Source: Lachnospiraceae bacterium
GTDB taxonomy: Bacteria; Bacillota; Clostridia; Lachnospirales; Lachnospiraceae
Length of the DNA stretch: 64,000 bases
Assembly (NCBI GenBank): GCA_910575155.1
Contig: CAJTDX010000005.1
Location: 97,765 to 161,764, forward strand
Direction of reading: 5' to 3'
Position numbers and translations under genes: made by a program
The notes under the pieces: generated by a model
Databases searched by the model: none
The model's input: the letters and a program-made list of their open reading frames with translations, nothing else
What the model was told of the DNA's origin: nothing
Shown: positions 55,687 through 64,000 of the stretch, piece by piece
Position numbering within the stretch: the first letter of the stretch is position 1
Layout of the letters: each line of letters starts with the position of its first letter

Positions 55687-56694
55687 ATGCTTATCAGAGA
55701 AAATATAGAATTGCTGGAGCAGAATTATTTAAGTAAGTATGCCGCTTTAAGCCGTAATTCCAGAGGGCGTGACAGGCAGGAAGCGCAGTGCGACATCCGT
55801 CCCGTATATCAGAGAGACCGGGACAGAATCCTGCACTGCAAGGCATTTCGACGGTTAAAGCACAAAACGCAGGTCTTTCTTACGCCCAAAGGGGATCATT
55901 ACCGTACCCGGCTTACACATACGCTGGAAGTCTCGCAGAACGCCCGCACCATAGCCAAAGCTCTGCGGCTGAATGAGGATCTGGTGGAGGCGGTCGCACT
56001 GGGCCATGATCTGGGCCATACGCCCTTTGGACATGCGGGGGAAGATATGCTCAATGAGATCTGTGAGGACGGGTTTAAACATAATGAACAGAGTGTCCGT
56101 ATTGTGGAGAAGCTGGAGAAGGATGGACAGGGACTGAATCTGACATGGGAGGTGCGCGACGGCATATTGAACCATCAGACCAGCCTCATGCCTGCGACTC
56201 TTGAAGGGAAAATTGTCCGTCTTTCTGATAAGATTGCATATATTAATCATGATATAGACGACGCTATCCGGGCCAGGGTATTGTCTGAGGAAGATATTCC
56301 TGCCGAATATCGGAATATACTGGGAACCACGACCAGAAAGCGTCTGGATACCATGATTCACAATATTGTCACCAACAGTATAGAAAAAAATGAGATCCGC
56401 ATGTCTGAGGAGGTAGAGAAGGCGATGCAGGGACTGCGGAACTTTATGTTTCACAATGTATACAGGAATCCGCGGGCAAAAGTTGAGGAAGAACGCGCCA
56501 AGGCGCTCTTAAGCCGGCTGTTCCAGTATTACTCGGAACATATCGACCAGCTTCCTCGGCGGTATCTTAACATGATGGAACAGGGAGAGAAGAAAGAACG
56601 CGTTATCTGCGATTACATTGCAGGCATGACAGATCAGTATGCCATTGCAAAGTTTGAAGAATATTTCATGCCCAAGGCATGGCAGGTAAATTGA
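55687..56694 (+). CDS. dgt: deoxyguanosinetriphosphate triphosphohydrolase
   Basis: 335 aa. HD-superfamily metal site: His78 in RLTHTLEVSQ, then His107-Asp108 in GHDLGHTPFGHAGED. RDRDRILHCKAFRRLKHKTQ near residue 45 is the family start. Splits dNTP into deoxynucleoside and triphosphate, and thereby tunes dNTP pools. AGGGGTGAG precedes the ATG. It ends 12 bases before dnaG, so it is the first gene of a dgt-dnaG-rpoD cluster, an order known from clostridia. Confidence 0.95.
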   Translation: MLIRENIELLEQNYLSKYAALSRNSRGRDRQEAQCDIRPVYQRDRDRILHCKAFRRLKHKTQVFLTPKGDHYRTRLTHTLEVSQNARTIAKALRLNEDLVEAVALGHDLGHTPFGHAGEDMLNEICEDGFKHNEQSVRIVEKLEKDGQGLNLTWEVRDGILNHQTSLMPATLEGKIVRLSDKIAYINHDIDDAIRARVLSEEDIPAEYRNILGTTTRKRLDTMIHNIVTNSIEKNEIRMSEEVEKAMQGLRNFMFHNVYRNPRAKVEEERAKALLSRLFQYYSEHIDQLPRRYLNMMEQGEKKERVICDYIAGMTDQYAIAKFEEYFMPKAWQVN

Positions 56695-56706
56695 AAGGAG
56701 ACATAG

Positions 56707-58473
56707 ATGCCATATTATTCTGATGAACTGATTGAAGAGATACGTTCTGCAAATGATATTGTAGATGTGATTTCCGGATATGTGCGCCTGCAGAAGAAAG
56801 GAAGCGCCCATTTTGGGCTGTGCCCTTTTCACAATGAGAAGACGCCTTCTTTTTCTGTATCTCAGAATAAACAGATGTATTATTGTTTTGGCTGCGGCGC
56901 AGGGGGAAATGTAATTACTTTTTTAATGCAGTATGAGAATGATACGTTTCAGGAGGCATTGCAGGCGCTGGCGCAGCGGGCTGGGATCGAGCTTCCCAGG
57001 CAGGAACTGTCGGACAGGGCAAGACGGGAGTCGGACAGGCGGACAAAGATTCTTGAGATTAATAAGGCGGCTGCAAAATATTTTTATGCCCAGCTGCGAA
57101 TGGAGCAGGGAACAACCGCAATGGAGTATTTTCGAAAGCGCGGTCTGAGCCAGGAGACTCTCAAAAAATTCGGCCTGGGATATTCCAATAAGTTTCGTGA
57201 CGATTTGTACAAATATCTTCAAAAACAGGGGTATGAGGACAGTCTTTTAAAAGATTCGGGAGTTGTCGCCATAGATGAGAAAAGAGGAGGATATGACAAG
57301 TTCTGGAACCGGGTAATGTTTCCGATCATGGACGCCAATAACCGGGTGGTTGGTTTTGGAGGCCGTGTTTTGGGAGAAGGCGAGCCGAAATACCTGAATT
57401 CTCCGGAAACGGTGATCTTTGACAAGAGCCGCAATCTCTACGGACTGAATCTGGCAAGGTGTACCAGAAAGCATTATATCCTGCTGTGCGAGGGGTATAT
57501 GGACGTGATTGCGCTGCATCAGGCAGGTTTTGATAATGCGGTGGCGTCTCTGGGGACGGCGTTTACGCAGGGACATGCTAATTTACTGAAACGTTTTACC
57601 AAAGAGGTTTACTGTACGTTTGACAGCGACGGCGCGGGAATCAAAGCTGCTTTGCGCGCCATCCCTATTTTAAAAGAGGCTGGAATTACGGTAAAGATTG
57701 TGAAAATGGATCCGTACAAAGATCCCGACGAACTGATCAAAGCAAAAGGCGCCGAAGCGTATGAGGAGCGGATTGCCCAGGCGCAGAACAGCTTTCTGTT
57801 TGAAATTGAAGTTTTGGAACAGCAATATAATTTGAAAGATCCGGAAAGCAAGACGAAATTTTATAATGACGTCGCCGGGAAGATTCTGGAATTTGAAGAA
57901 GAATTGGAAAGAGAAAATTATATAGAAGCCGTGGCGCAGAAATACCAGACGGGATATGAAAATCTCCGTAAGCTGGTCATGCATCAGGGCGCCAGAGCCG
58001 GCATTGTAAAAGAGCGCAGGCCGCTGAAATCCGGAGTTCAGGAGAAGAAAAAGAAGGAAGACGGCATGAAGCAGTCTCAGAAGCTGATGCTGACCTGGCT
58101 GATCGAAGAGCCGTCATTGTTTGAGAAGTTAAAATCCTGTTTGGGACCGGAGGATTTTACGGAAGAACTGTACCGGCAGGCGGCGGAGATCTTATTTGCC
58201 CAGTATCAGGAAGGAAAGCTGAATCCGGCGGGCATCGTCAGTATGTTTACGGATGAAGAACAGCAGCGGGAGATTGCCGCTCTGTTTAACGCCAGCCTAA
58301 AGGAGATTACCACGCCTGCAGAAAAGCAGAAAGCAGTGAAAGAAACCCTGATCCGGCTGAAGGAAAACAGTATAAATTACCGTTCTAAGCATTTGAATCC
58401 AACCGATTTAGAAGGGCTGCAGAAGCTGGTAACAGATAAGAAAAATATGCAAAAGCTTTACCGGATGGAGTGA
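56707..58473 (+). CDS. dnaG: DNA primase
   Basis: 588 aa. N-terminal CHC2 zinc site with Cys39, His42, Cys60 and Cys63 (CPFHNEKTPSF, YYCFGCGAGG). Core and TOPRIM domain with CEGYMDVIALHQAGF and CTFDSDGAGIKAA. A C-terminal helicase-binding helical region (about 450-588). Makes RNA primers at the replication fork together with DnaB/DnaC-type helicase. GAAAGGAGAC is the ribosome site. Confidence 0.97.
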   Translation: MPYYSDELIEEIRSANDIVDVISGYVRLQKKGSAHFGLCPFHNEKTPSFSVSQNKQMYYCFGCGAGGNVITFLMQYENDTFQEALQALAQRAGIELPRQELSDRARRESDRRTKILEINKAAAKYFYAQLRMEQGTTAMEYFRKRGLSQETLKKFGLGYSNKFRDDLYKYLQKQGYEDSLLKDSGVVAIDEKRGGYDKFWNRVMFPIMDANNRVVGFGGRVLGEGEPKYLNSPETVIFDKSRNLYGLNLARCTRKHYILLCEGYMDVIALHQAGFDNAVASLGTAFTQGHANLLKRFTKEVYCTFDSDGAGIKAALRAIPILKEAGITVKIVKMDPYKDPDELIKAKGAEAYEERIAQAQNSFLFEIEVLEQQYNLKDPESKTKFYNDVAGKILEFEEELERENYIEAVAQKYQTGYENLRKLVMHQGARAGIVKERRPLKSGVQEKKKKEDGMKQSQKLMLTWLIEEPSLFEKLKSCLGPEDFTEELYRQAAEILFAQYQEGKLNPAGIVSMFTDEEQQREIAALFNASLKEITTPAEKQKAVKETLIRLKENSINYRSKHLNPTDLEGLQKLVTDKKNMQKLYRME

Positions 58474-58544
58474 GGTCACGGAAATCCGTATAAAGATACC
58501 AGTTTAGGATAAAATATAAACAACGAATGGAAGGAAGAAACGAA

Positions 58545-59648
58545 ATGGAAGAAAAGAATGTGAAATTTATCGAAAAGCTGCAGGAATTGTTATCCATGGC
58601 AAAAAAGAAGAAAAATGTCCTGGAATATCGGGAAATCAGCGACTTTTTTCATGACATGGAACTGAACGCGGAACAGTTTGAGAAAATTCTGGATTTTCTG
58701 GAATCTCACAACATTGATGTGCTGCGGATTTCCGATGATGACGACGATGATGATATTCTGCTCGACGGCGATGATGATGTAGAGGTTGAGAATATTGATC
58801 TTTCCGTTCCGGACGGAATTTCCATTGAAGATCCTGTTCGTATGTATTTAAAGGAAATCGGTAAGGTGCCGTTATTGACGGCAGAGGAGGAGATTGACCT
58901 CGCAAAACGTATGGAGCTGGGCGATCAGGAGGCAAAAAAACGCCTGGCAGAAGCGAATCTGCGTCTGGTGGTTTCCATTGCCAAGCGGTACGTGGGGCGC
59001 GGTATGCTGTTTTTGGATTTAATCCAGGAGGGAAATCTGGGACTGATTAAGGCCGTAGAGAAGTTTGATTATCGTAAAGGCTATAAATTTTCCACTTACG
59101 CTACCTGGTGGATTCGCCAGGCCATTACCAGAGCTATTGCGGACCAGGCGAGAACCATTCGTATTCCGGTTCATATGGTAGAGACGATCAATAAGCTGAT
59201 TCGCGTGTCCAGACAGCTTTTGCAGGAACTGGGGCGTGAACCCTCCCCGGAGGAAATTGCAGAGGAGATGAAGATGCCGGTGGAACGTGTACGGGAAATT
59301 TTAAAAATTTCCCAGGAACCGGTTTCTTTAGAGACGCCGATCGGCGAGGAGGAGGACAGTCATCTGGGTGATTTTATCCAGGATGACAATGTGCCGGTTC
59401 CGGCGGACGCGGCGGCGTTTACGCTGTTAAAAGAACAACTGGTAGAAGTTTTGGGAACCCTGACAGAGCGGGAGCAGAAGGTACTGCGCCTGCGTTTTGG
59501 GCTGGACGACGGACGCGCCAGGACGCTGGAGGAAGTGGGAAGGGAGTTTAACGTTACCAGAGAGCGTATCCGCCAGATTGAGGCAAAAGCGCTGCGCAAA
59601 CTGCGCCATCCCAGCAGAAGCCGCAAACTGAAAGATTATCTGGATTAA
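58545..59648 (+). CDS. rpoD: RNA polymerase primary sigma factor
   Basis: 367 aa from ATG 58545, which has GGAAGGAAG upstream; the ATG at 58527 lies in that site. Region 1.1-like start, then a run of acidic residues (near 62-80), region 1.2 ([16 protein letters not shown]), region 2 ([20 protein letters not shown]), region 3, and region 4 ([20 protein letters not shown]). Housekeeping sigma factor. The dnaG-rpoD pair forms the classic macromolecular synthesis operon. Confidence 0.97.
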   Translation: MEEKNVKFIEKLQELLSMAKKKKNVLEYREISDFFHDMELNAEQFEKILDFLESHNIDVLRISDDDDDDDILLDGDDDVEVENIDLSVPDGISIEDPVRMYLKEIGKVPLLTAEEEIDLAKRMELGDQEAKKRLAEANLRLVVSIAKRYVGRGMLFLDLIQEGNLGLIKAVEKFDYRKGYKFSTYATWWIRQAITRAIADQARTIRIPVHMVETINKLIRVSRQLLQELGREPSPEEIAEEMKMPVERVREILKISQEPVSLETPIGEEEDSHLGDFIQDDNVPVPADAAAFTLLKEQLVEVLGTLTEREQKVLRLRFGLDDGRARTLEEVGREFNVTRERIRQIEAKALRKLRHPSRSRKLKDYLD

Positions 59649-59661
59649 TACAGGAGAAGAT

Positions 59662-60390
59662 ATGTTACAGTTATCAAAAAGGCTGCAGGCAGTTGCCAGC
59701 TTAGTGGGGGAAGCCGGGGTACTTGCAGATGTTGGGACAGATCATGGATACATACCGGTTCATCTTTTGGCCTGCGGGAAAGTAAAACAGGCGATTGCAA
59801 TGGATATCAATCCGGGTCCGCTGACGCGCGCCCGGAATCATATCCGGCAATATGGCATGGAAACTCAGATCGAGACCAGGCTTTCAGACGGTCTTACGGC
59901 GTTAAGGCCAGGGGAGGCGGACGCTATTGTGATTGCGGGAATGGGAGGCGCCCTGATGATGCGTATTCTCTCTCAGGGAGAGTTGCCTGCCCGTGCGGCA
60001 AAGCGTCTGGTATGCCAGCCTCAGTCTGAAATTTATGCGTTCCGCCGTTATTTGCTGGAACATGGGTATGAGATCGAGGCGGAGGATATGGTATATGAAG
60101 AGGGGAAATATTACAGTATGATGGCGGCAGAATATAAAGGGATGCCGGAGAGTGAGGAACAGAAAAAAGCGTTATCAGAAACAGCTTTAAAATACGGTCC
60201 TTTGCTGATTCGGCAGTATCATCCTGTTTTGAAACAGTATTTGCGGTATCAGCGGGAACAGAAGGAGAAAATTCTTACCCGTCTGGAGGAACATGCCAGA
60301 CAGGATGTCTCGCGCCGGCAAACAGAAATCAAACGGGAGCTTGCAGAAATTGAAAAGTTATTAGAATTATGGAAGGAGCAGGTAGTATGA
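59662..60390 (+). CDS. trmK: tRNA (adenine(22)-N1)-methyltransferase
   Basis: 242 aa. SAM motif DVGTDHGYIPVHLL near residue 23, motif IV region IVIAGMGGALMMRIL, and a C-terminal coiled coil (RYQREQKEKILTRLEEHARQ). Methylates A22 in Ser and Tyr tRNAs of Firmicutes. It follows rpoD by 13 bases, as in many Gram-positive genomes, and overlaps the next gene by ATGA. Confidence 0.93.
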   Translation: MLQLSKRLQAVASLVGEAGVLADVGTDHGYIPVHLLACGKVKQAIAMDINPGPLTRARNHIRQYGMETQIETRLSDGLTALRPGEADAIVIAGMGGALMMRILSQGELPARAAKRLVCQPQSEIYAFRRYLLEHGYEIEAEDMVYEEGKYYSMMAAEYKGMPESEEQKKALSETALKYGPLLIRQYHPVLKQYLRYQREQKEKILTRLEEHARQDVSRRQTEIKRELAEIEKLLELWKEQVV

Positions 60391-61169
60391 CATGCGGTCA
60401 GATCATATCATTATTAGAGGAACAGTCCCCGGAAAGTTTTGCCTGTGAATGGGACAATGTGGGACTTTTGGTAGGGGATTTCCAGCAGGAGGTTAACTCC
60501 ATATACATAGCGGTGGACGCCACCGAGGAAACCATCTCAGAGGCGGTTGAGGAGAAAGCGGATCTGCTGCTGACGCATCATCCGCTGATTTTTAAAGGAT
60601 TAAAGAAGGTAAATACGGAGGATTTTACGGGAAAACGCATTATCCAGTTGATACAGAATCATATTTCCTGCTACGCCATGCATACAAATTTTGATGTGAA
60701 GGGTATGGCAGATCTGGCGGCAGAACGGATGTCTCTTACAGACTGCCAGGTGTTAGAGGAGACCTGGCAGGGCGAAGAGGGGCCGGAAGGAATCGGAAGA
60801 GTAGGGCTGTTGCCGGAAGAAGTATCTTTATCAGCCTGTATCAGCCGGGTAAAGCAGGCATTTTCAGTAAATACGGTTAAAGTGTTTGGAATGATGAACC
60901 AGAACGTGCAAAAGGTTGCGCTCTGTCCCGGTTCCGGAAAAAGTGTAATTGGTCGCGCGCTCAGAGCGGGAGCGGAGGTACTGGTGACAGGGGATATTGA
61001 CCATCACGAGGGTATTGACGCGGCGGCGCAGGGCCTGGCTGTGATTGACGCCGGGCATTATGGCGTGGAGAAGCTTTTTATTCCCTATATGGCGCAGTAC
61101 TTAAAGGACAAAACGAAAGGAATCAGGATTACAGGTCAGCCAGTAAAACAACCGTTTTTATTTGTGTAA
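60387..61169 (+). CDS. Nif3-like dinuclear metal centre hexameric protein
   Basis: 260 aa from ATG 60387, which overlaps the trmK stop; GGAAGGAG is upstream. Metal ligands in LLTHHPLIFKGL and HTNFDVKGMADL near residue 100, and in GDIDHHEGIDAAAQG near the C-terminus. The family includes proteins annotated as GTP cyclohydrolase 1 type 2, but its true reaction is not settled. Co-transcribed with trmK in most Firmicutes. A terminator follows. Confidence 0.92.
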   Translation: MTCGQIISLLEEQSPESFACEWDNVGLLVGDFQQEVNSIYIAVDATEETISEAVEEKADLLLTHHPLIFKGLKKVNTEDFTGKRIIQLIQNHISCYAMHTNFDVKGMADLAAERMSLTDCQVLEETWQGEEGPEGIGRVGLLPEEVSLSACISRVKQAFSVNTVKVFGMMNQNVQKVALCPGSGKSVIGRALRAGAEVLVTGDIDHHEGIDAAAQGLAVIDAGHYGVEKLFIPYMAQYLKDKTKGIRITGQPVKQPFLFV

Positions 61170-61179
61170 TGGAGGAGGG

Positions 61180-61213
61180 AGTGAAAGAATTGGTTCTGAT
61201 TAATTCTTTCACT
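61180..61213 (+). terminator. terminator after the Nif3-like gene
   Basis: AGTGAAAGAATT and AATTCTTTCACT pair perfectly over a ten-base loop; CCTGCCTTTT follows. Confidence 0.75.
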
Positions 61214-61254
61214 CCTGCCTTTTATACCCCAAAGCATGAAGAATGGAGGAGACT

Positions 61255-62919
61255 ATGAAAAAATCAGCATATAAGGTTTGGATTGAGGGGGAGGAGAAGC
61301 AGTATCCGGCAGGGACTTCGTTTATGGAAATTGTCCGGGAATATCAGCCGGGATACGAGGACGATATTGTATTGGTAATGTTTAATAACCGCTTAAAAGA
61401 GCTTCCCAAAAAGCTTAAGTCGGACGGGACGCTGTCTTTTGTGACAACACGCGAAAAAGCAGGAAAAAAAGCTTACCGCCGCAGCGCTACTCTTTTGATG
61501 CAGCGCGCCGTCAACAGCCTGGCTAAAGAAGATGGGAAACAGGTTACGGTGCGGGTGGAACATTCCATCAGCCAGGGATATTATTGCGAGCTGCAGGGAG
61601 AAACGGCAGACAAAACATATATTGACAGGCTGCGGCAGGAAATGATTCGTCTGGTGGGGGAAGCGCGGCCGATTGAGAAAACCAGTCTTTCTACGGATGA
61701 TGCAGTGGCTCTGTTCGGAGAACTGGGGATGCATGATAAGGAGCGGCTGTTTGCATACCGGAGAAGTTCCAAGGTAAATATTTACAGTATTGGAAATTAC
61801 AAAGATTATTATTATGGTTATATGGTACCGAATACCAGTTATCTGAAGTATTTTGAACTGAAGCTCTATGAGGGAGGATTCGTGCTGCTGTTTCCCAATG
61901 AAAATACCAGAGAGACGGCAGAATTTCTCCCTCCGGGCAAACTTTTTCATGTACTGAAGGAGTCGGCAGAATGGGGAGAGATGCTGGATATTGGAAGCAT
62001 CGGGGCGTTAAACGACGCCATTGCCCAGGGACGCATCCGCGATGTGATACTGGTGTCAGAAGCGTTGATGGAGCGCAAGATCGGCAGGCTTGCAGAAGAG
62101 ATCGCGGAAAAACCGGATAAAAAATTTATTATGATTGCCGGGCCTTCCTCTTCCGGCAAAACCACTTTTTCCCATCGTCTTTCCATACAGATGATGGCGC
62201 AGGGGCTCAACCCCCATCCAATTGCGCTGGATGATTACTATGTGAATCGGGAGGACAGTCCCAAGCATCCGGATGGGAGTTATAACTTTGAGTGTATGGA
62301 AGCTTTGGATATCGAGCTGTTCAACCGGGATATGTCCGCGCTGTTAAAAGGAGAACGGGTAGAGCTTCCCACTTATAATTTCCGCACCGGGAAGCGCGAG
62401 TATAAAGGGATTTTTAAGCAGTTAGGCAAGAATGACATTCTGGTTTTGGAGGGCATCCATGGGCTGAATGACAAGCTGTCTTATGCTCTGCCGTCTTCGA
62501 GCAAGCTGAAAATTTATATCAGCGCTCTGACACAGTTAAATATTGATGAACATAATAATCTTCCCACCGCGGACGGGAGAATGATCCGCAGAATCGTGCG
62601 CGATGCCCGAACCAGGAATCATCCGGCAAAAGCGACGATTGCCATGTGGGATTCTGTGCGCAAAGGAGAGGAAAAGTATATTTTTCCATTCCAGGAGGAC
62701 GCAGATATTATGTTTAATTCTGCGCTCATTTATGAACTTGCAGTGCTGAAACAGTATGCGGAACCGCTGCTGTTTGAGATTGATAAGAGCTGTCCGGAGT
62801 ATGTGGAAGCAAAAAGACTGTTAAAGTTTTTGGATTATTTTCTTCCAGTACCCAGTGAAGACATTGCCAAAAACTCTATTCTGCGTGAATTTATCGGGGG
62901 AAGCTGTTTTAATGTCTGA
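61255..62919 (+). CDS. nucleoside kinase with TGS domain (uridine kinase-like)
   Basis: 554 aa from ATG 61255 with GGAGGAGAC upstream. Residues 1-60 are a TGS-like domain, 60-200 resemble the second additional domain of threonyl-tRNA synthetase, and 285-500 are a P-loop kinase of the uridine kinase/phosphoribulokinase group with GPSSSGKT (296-303), LDDYYVNRED, and NFRTGKREYKG. Such three-part proteins are typical of clostridia and are annotated as nucleoside kinases; the role of the synthetase-like part is unknown. Last core gene before E5. Confidence 0.9.
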   Translation: MKKSAYKVWIEGEEKQYPAGTSFMEIVREYQPGYEDDIVLVMFNNRLKELPKKLKSDGTLSFVTTREKAGKKAYRRSATLLMQRAVNSLAKEDGKQVTVRVEHSISQGYYCELQGETADKTYIDRLRQEMIRLVGEARPIEKTSLSTDDAVALFGELGMHDKERLFAYRRSSKVNIYSIGNYKDYYYGYMVPNTSYLKYFELKLYEGGFVLLFPNENTRETAEFLPPGKLFHVLKESAEWGEMLDIGSIGALNDAIAQGRIRDVILVSEALMERKIGRLAEEIAEKPDKKFIMIAGPSSSGKTTFSHRLSIQMMAQGLNPHPIALDDYYVNREDSPKHPDGSYNFECMEALDIELFNRDMSALLKGERVELPTYNFRTGKREYKGIFKQLGKNDILVLEGIHGLNDKLSYALPSSSKLKIYISALTQLNIDEHNNLPTADGRMIRRIVRDARTRNHPAKATIAMWDSVRKGEEKYIFPFQEDADIMFNSALIYELAVLKQYAEPLLFEIDKSCPEYVEAKRLLKFLDYFLPVPSEDIAKNSILREFIGGSCFNV

Positions 62920-63033
62920 AGGAAAAAGCGGGGCTTACAGGAACAAAAAAGAGAGGCAATATTTGATATGATTTGCGGGGGTATTTGTTCCAAAAGGCAA
63001 CCGGAATATCAGATTTTTGTAAGACAACCGAAT

Positions 63034-64000
63034 ATGGGTTAAACCAGATAGGGATAAAAAATAGATATGTATCGGCAGGAGCATAGATTTTCTCCTGCCA
63101 CGCCTGTATTTAGGCGGTTTGACGTGTAGTGCGTTGCATATATTCCTGTTCCATTTCCCGCATTTCCTCGTCCGTGGGGATGTCTACAATCCCGACATAG
63201 GAATAGTGGATGTCGATTTGCTGTGTCCGTTTCCCGCCCTTTTTCTCACGCTCATGGACAACGATTTTATCCACAAATGCGTTTAGGACTTCGGGCGTTA
63301 GCTCGTCAATACGGGTGTATTTCTTGGTGACTGCTATCAGCTTGGCAACATTGGTCGCTTCTGTGTCGGCTTCGCTGACCTCGGCTGTCAAGGTTTCAAT
63401 TTCCTGCTTTAGCTGTTCCTGCTCGGCTTCATATCCGTCCGACAGCTTATAAAAGCGCTCGTCATTTAGCTTTCCGTTGACATTATCCTCATAGATTTTA
63501 CGGAACAGGCGGTCGAGCTCTTTTATCCGCTTTTCGTCCTTTTCTATCTGTTTCTGCTTTGCGGATAACTCGTATCTGCGTTCCGCAAGGGTGGCGTCAA
63601 TCTGCTGTCGGATAAACACACGCTCAAACTGCTGTAAATAGGAGAGAAAATGCTGAAGCTGTTTCAGGACCAACTGTTTTAATGCGTCCTCTCGGATATA
63701 GTGCTGCGTACATTCCTTCGCCCTGCTCGTCCTTTTATACATGGAACAGCGGAAATGCGCATATCCGTTTGCCGTGGCTAGGCTGAGTTTCGCCCCGCAG
63801 TCGGCACAATAGAGCAGCCCCGAAAAGATACTTGTCATTCCGCTTTTGGTCGGTCTGCGTTTGTTCTCCCGTATCACCTGCACTTTTTCCCACATATCCC
63901 TGTTAATAATGGGGGTATGGGCGTCCTCGATATACGTCCGCCTGTCCTTTGCGGTGGGGATGCGTTTCCTGCTCTTAAAGCCTAAACGGGTGGATTTAAA
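63034..64000 (-). mobile_element. element E5, right end and recombinase visible
   Basis: On the minus strand the end sequence TATCCCTATCTGGTTTAACC (63055-63036) and 70 bases before it match E3. The element continues beyond the window. It is inserted 115 bases after the nucleoside kinase gene. Confidence 0.8.
63110..64000 (-). CDS. large serine recombinase of E5, C-terminal part
   Basis: 297 codons are visible; the N-terminal catalytic domain lies outside. Zinc ribbon CADCGAKLSLATANGYAHFR, coiled coil and end RTTRQTA. By eye only about ten residues differ from the E3 copy (for example HEREKKGGKR against HEREKKDGKR), so the two elements are recent relatives. Confidence 0.92.
   Translation of the reverse strand, partial: FKSTRLGFKSRKRIPTAKDRRTYIEDAHTPIINRDMWEKVQVIRENKRRPTKSGMTSIFSGLLYCADCGAKLSLATANGYAHFRCSMYKRTSRAKECTQHYIREDALKQLVLKQLQHFLSYLQQFERVFIRQQIDATLAERRYELSAKQKQIEKDEKRIKELDRLFRKIYEDNVNGKLNDERFYKLSDGYEAEQEQLKQEIETLTAEVSEADTEATNVAKLIAVTKKYTRIDELTPEVLNAFVDKIVVHEREKKGGKRTQQIDIHYSYVGIVDIPTDEEMREMEQEYMQRTTRQTA

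Overview
The window looks like a chromosomal segment of a Gram-positive anaerobe of the Clostridia, most likely Lachnospiraceae. This is inferred from the dnaG-rpoD gene pair, a clostridial-type nucleoside kinase, strong AGGAGG ribosome binding sites, DUF6485/DUF6809-type small proteins and Tn4451-like (TnpV/TnpW/TnpX) mobile DNA. No species can be named from the sequence alone.

Region 1 (1-11410) is mostly core. It holds the end of an RNA methyltransferase, tRNA-Leu(AAG), a type I toxin-like micro-gene, a decayed RelE/ParE toxin with its antitoxin, a PadR/DUF6120 pair, and one long operon (4091-11410). That operon encodes a triple-SBP/permease fusion, an ABC ATPase, two SLC1/DAACS-type symporters and a stand-alone cyclic-nucleotide-binding domain protein. 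The ABC ATPase and both symporters carry an extra degenerate RsbW/GHKL-like ATPase domain, an unusual design that may tie two kinds of amino-acid uptake to one cytosolic signal.

Region 2 (11420-52270) is an accessory island built from related integrative mobilizable elements. Four copies or remnants (E1 minus 14.3-18.8 kb, E2 plus 22.5-26.2 kb, E3 plus 42.9-48.3 kb, E4 51.8-52.27 kb) lie here, and a fifth (E5, minus) starts at 63.03 kb. A full copy (E3) carries a sigma-70 region-4-like protein, MobC, a MOBP-like relaxase, TnpW and a large serine recombinase. The mob leader has a repeated promoter and a hairpin cluster whose stems covary between copies, the best oriT candidate. E1 has a nonsense codon in mobC, E2 has a truncated recombinase, and E4 is only the two fused ends. 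Between the copies sit cargo genes: LysR with acyl-CoA dehydrogenase, MocR with a MATE pump, an Rpn nuclease, a two-gene defence-like module (27598-36803), a structured RNA candidate, and an FtsX-type ABC transporter with its two-component system.

The defence-like module is the most interesting system. A 1447-aa protein starts with two RNA-polymerase alpha-CTD-like domains and is translationally coupled to a 1619-aa DEAH helicase with multiple zinc-binding clusters and a DUF1998-like C-terminus. Size and gene order resemble Druantia type III (DruH-DruE), but the alpha-CTD-like domains are a feature I do not know for that system.

Region 3 (53-62.9 kb) is core again: exonuclease III, tRNA-Leu(CAG), an aldo/keto reductase with a ferredoxin tail, dgt, dnaG, rpoD, trmK, a Nif3-like protein and a nucleoside kinase. 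E5 lies directly after them, inverted relative to the near-identical E3.
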